Shown here piece after piece: positions 63,796 through 64,000 of a DNA stretch of 64,000 nucleotides. Source of the stretch: Eupeodes corollae (lineage: Eukaryota; Arthropoda; Insecta; Diptera; Syrphidae). The notes under the pieces were generated by a model. The model was not told the DNA's origin, did no database searches, and saw nothing but the letters and a program-made list of their open reading frames with translations. The translations under genes were made by a program, and so were the position numbers. The stretch covers positions 116,285,575 to 116,349,574 of the forward strand of contig NC_079149.1 of NCBI RefSeq assembly GCF_945859685.1. The letters are read 5' to 3'. Numbering within the stretch: position 1 is the stretch's first letter; the number at the start of each line of letters is the position of its first letter.

Positions 63796-64000
63796 ATATT
63801 TTACATATTTATCATTAAACCTTTCATTTTAAGTTTGACACACCTCACATTTTAAGGAATTGTCTCTAACAATATTAAGATTTTTGGCCAGAATTAAAAA
63901 AGTTTTGCGAATGGTAGTTCATAAATCTAAAACCAACAAAAAATCCTTATTTTGGTAAGAAATTTTCTAAGGAAATATCAAGTTCAACCACTCGCACTTC
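63796..64000. other. AT-rich sequence at window end
   Basis: No further reverse-transcriptase similarity could be followed here. Confidence 0.4.

Overview
The window looks like a piece of a fly genome, probably brachyceran Diptera. It is strongly AT-rich, has very few long reading frames, and is full of short TATG/GTAC/CAA-type simple repeats. Every protein-level relic I recognise belongs to a transposon family common in insects. No bacterial, phage or organelle signature is visible. Most of the 64 kb reads as intergenic or long-intron DNA with mobile-element remains in various states of decay.

Layout: 1-7.9 kb is featureless apart from a hairpin (about 1396-1460) and a GC-rich patch ending in a consensus splice donor (about 6424-6578). 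From 7.9 to 13.1 kb there is a tRNA-headed SINE, fragments of two repeat families (called F1 and F2 here) and a full-length inverted F1 copy. At 13755-15194 lies a complete-ended pogo-like DNA transposon with TA target duplication, terminal inverted repeats and a frameshifted gene that keeps only DNA-binding domains. 17.06-17.59 kb holds an internally deleted mariner-type transposase. 20.46-22.0 kb has a second SINE and a non-LTR reverse-transcriptase tail. 24-30 kb has an eroded F1 copy, an F2 copy, a non-LTR C-terminal relic and a third SINE. 34.1-35.0 kb is a degenerate interspersed repeat, and 36.5-38.0 kb a long F1 copy.

The most gene-like object is at 43.8-44.8 kb on the minus strand. 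It is a small spliced gene whose exons join in frame to give about 90 residues, mostly a SAM-type (sterile alpha motif) domain. It sits between short inverted termini (42411 and 46243) that have direct CACA flanks and shared subterminal motifs, so it may be cargo of an unclassified DNA transposon. From 49 to 60.5 kb there are three more F1 copies. Jockey-type reverse-transcriptase relics lie at 56.9-57.2 and 63.4-63.8 kb.

The parts do not form a pathway. Two things deserve attention: the pogo-like element, whose DNA-binding-only gene has three probable binding motifs just upstream of its start codon, and the SAM gene in its putative transposon. F1 has structural similarity to Helentron/DINE-1 elements (palindromic 3' end, subterminal inverted repeat, internal array of about 174 bp). 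All family names rest on recognition by eye; no database search was run.
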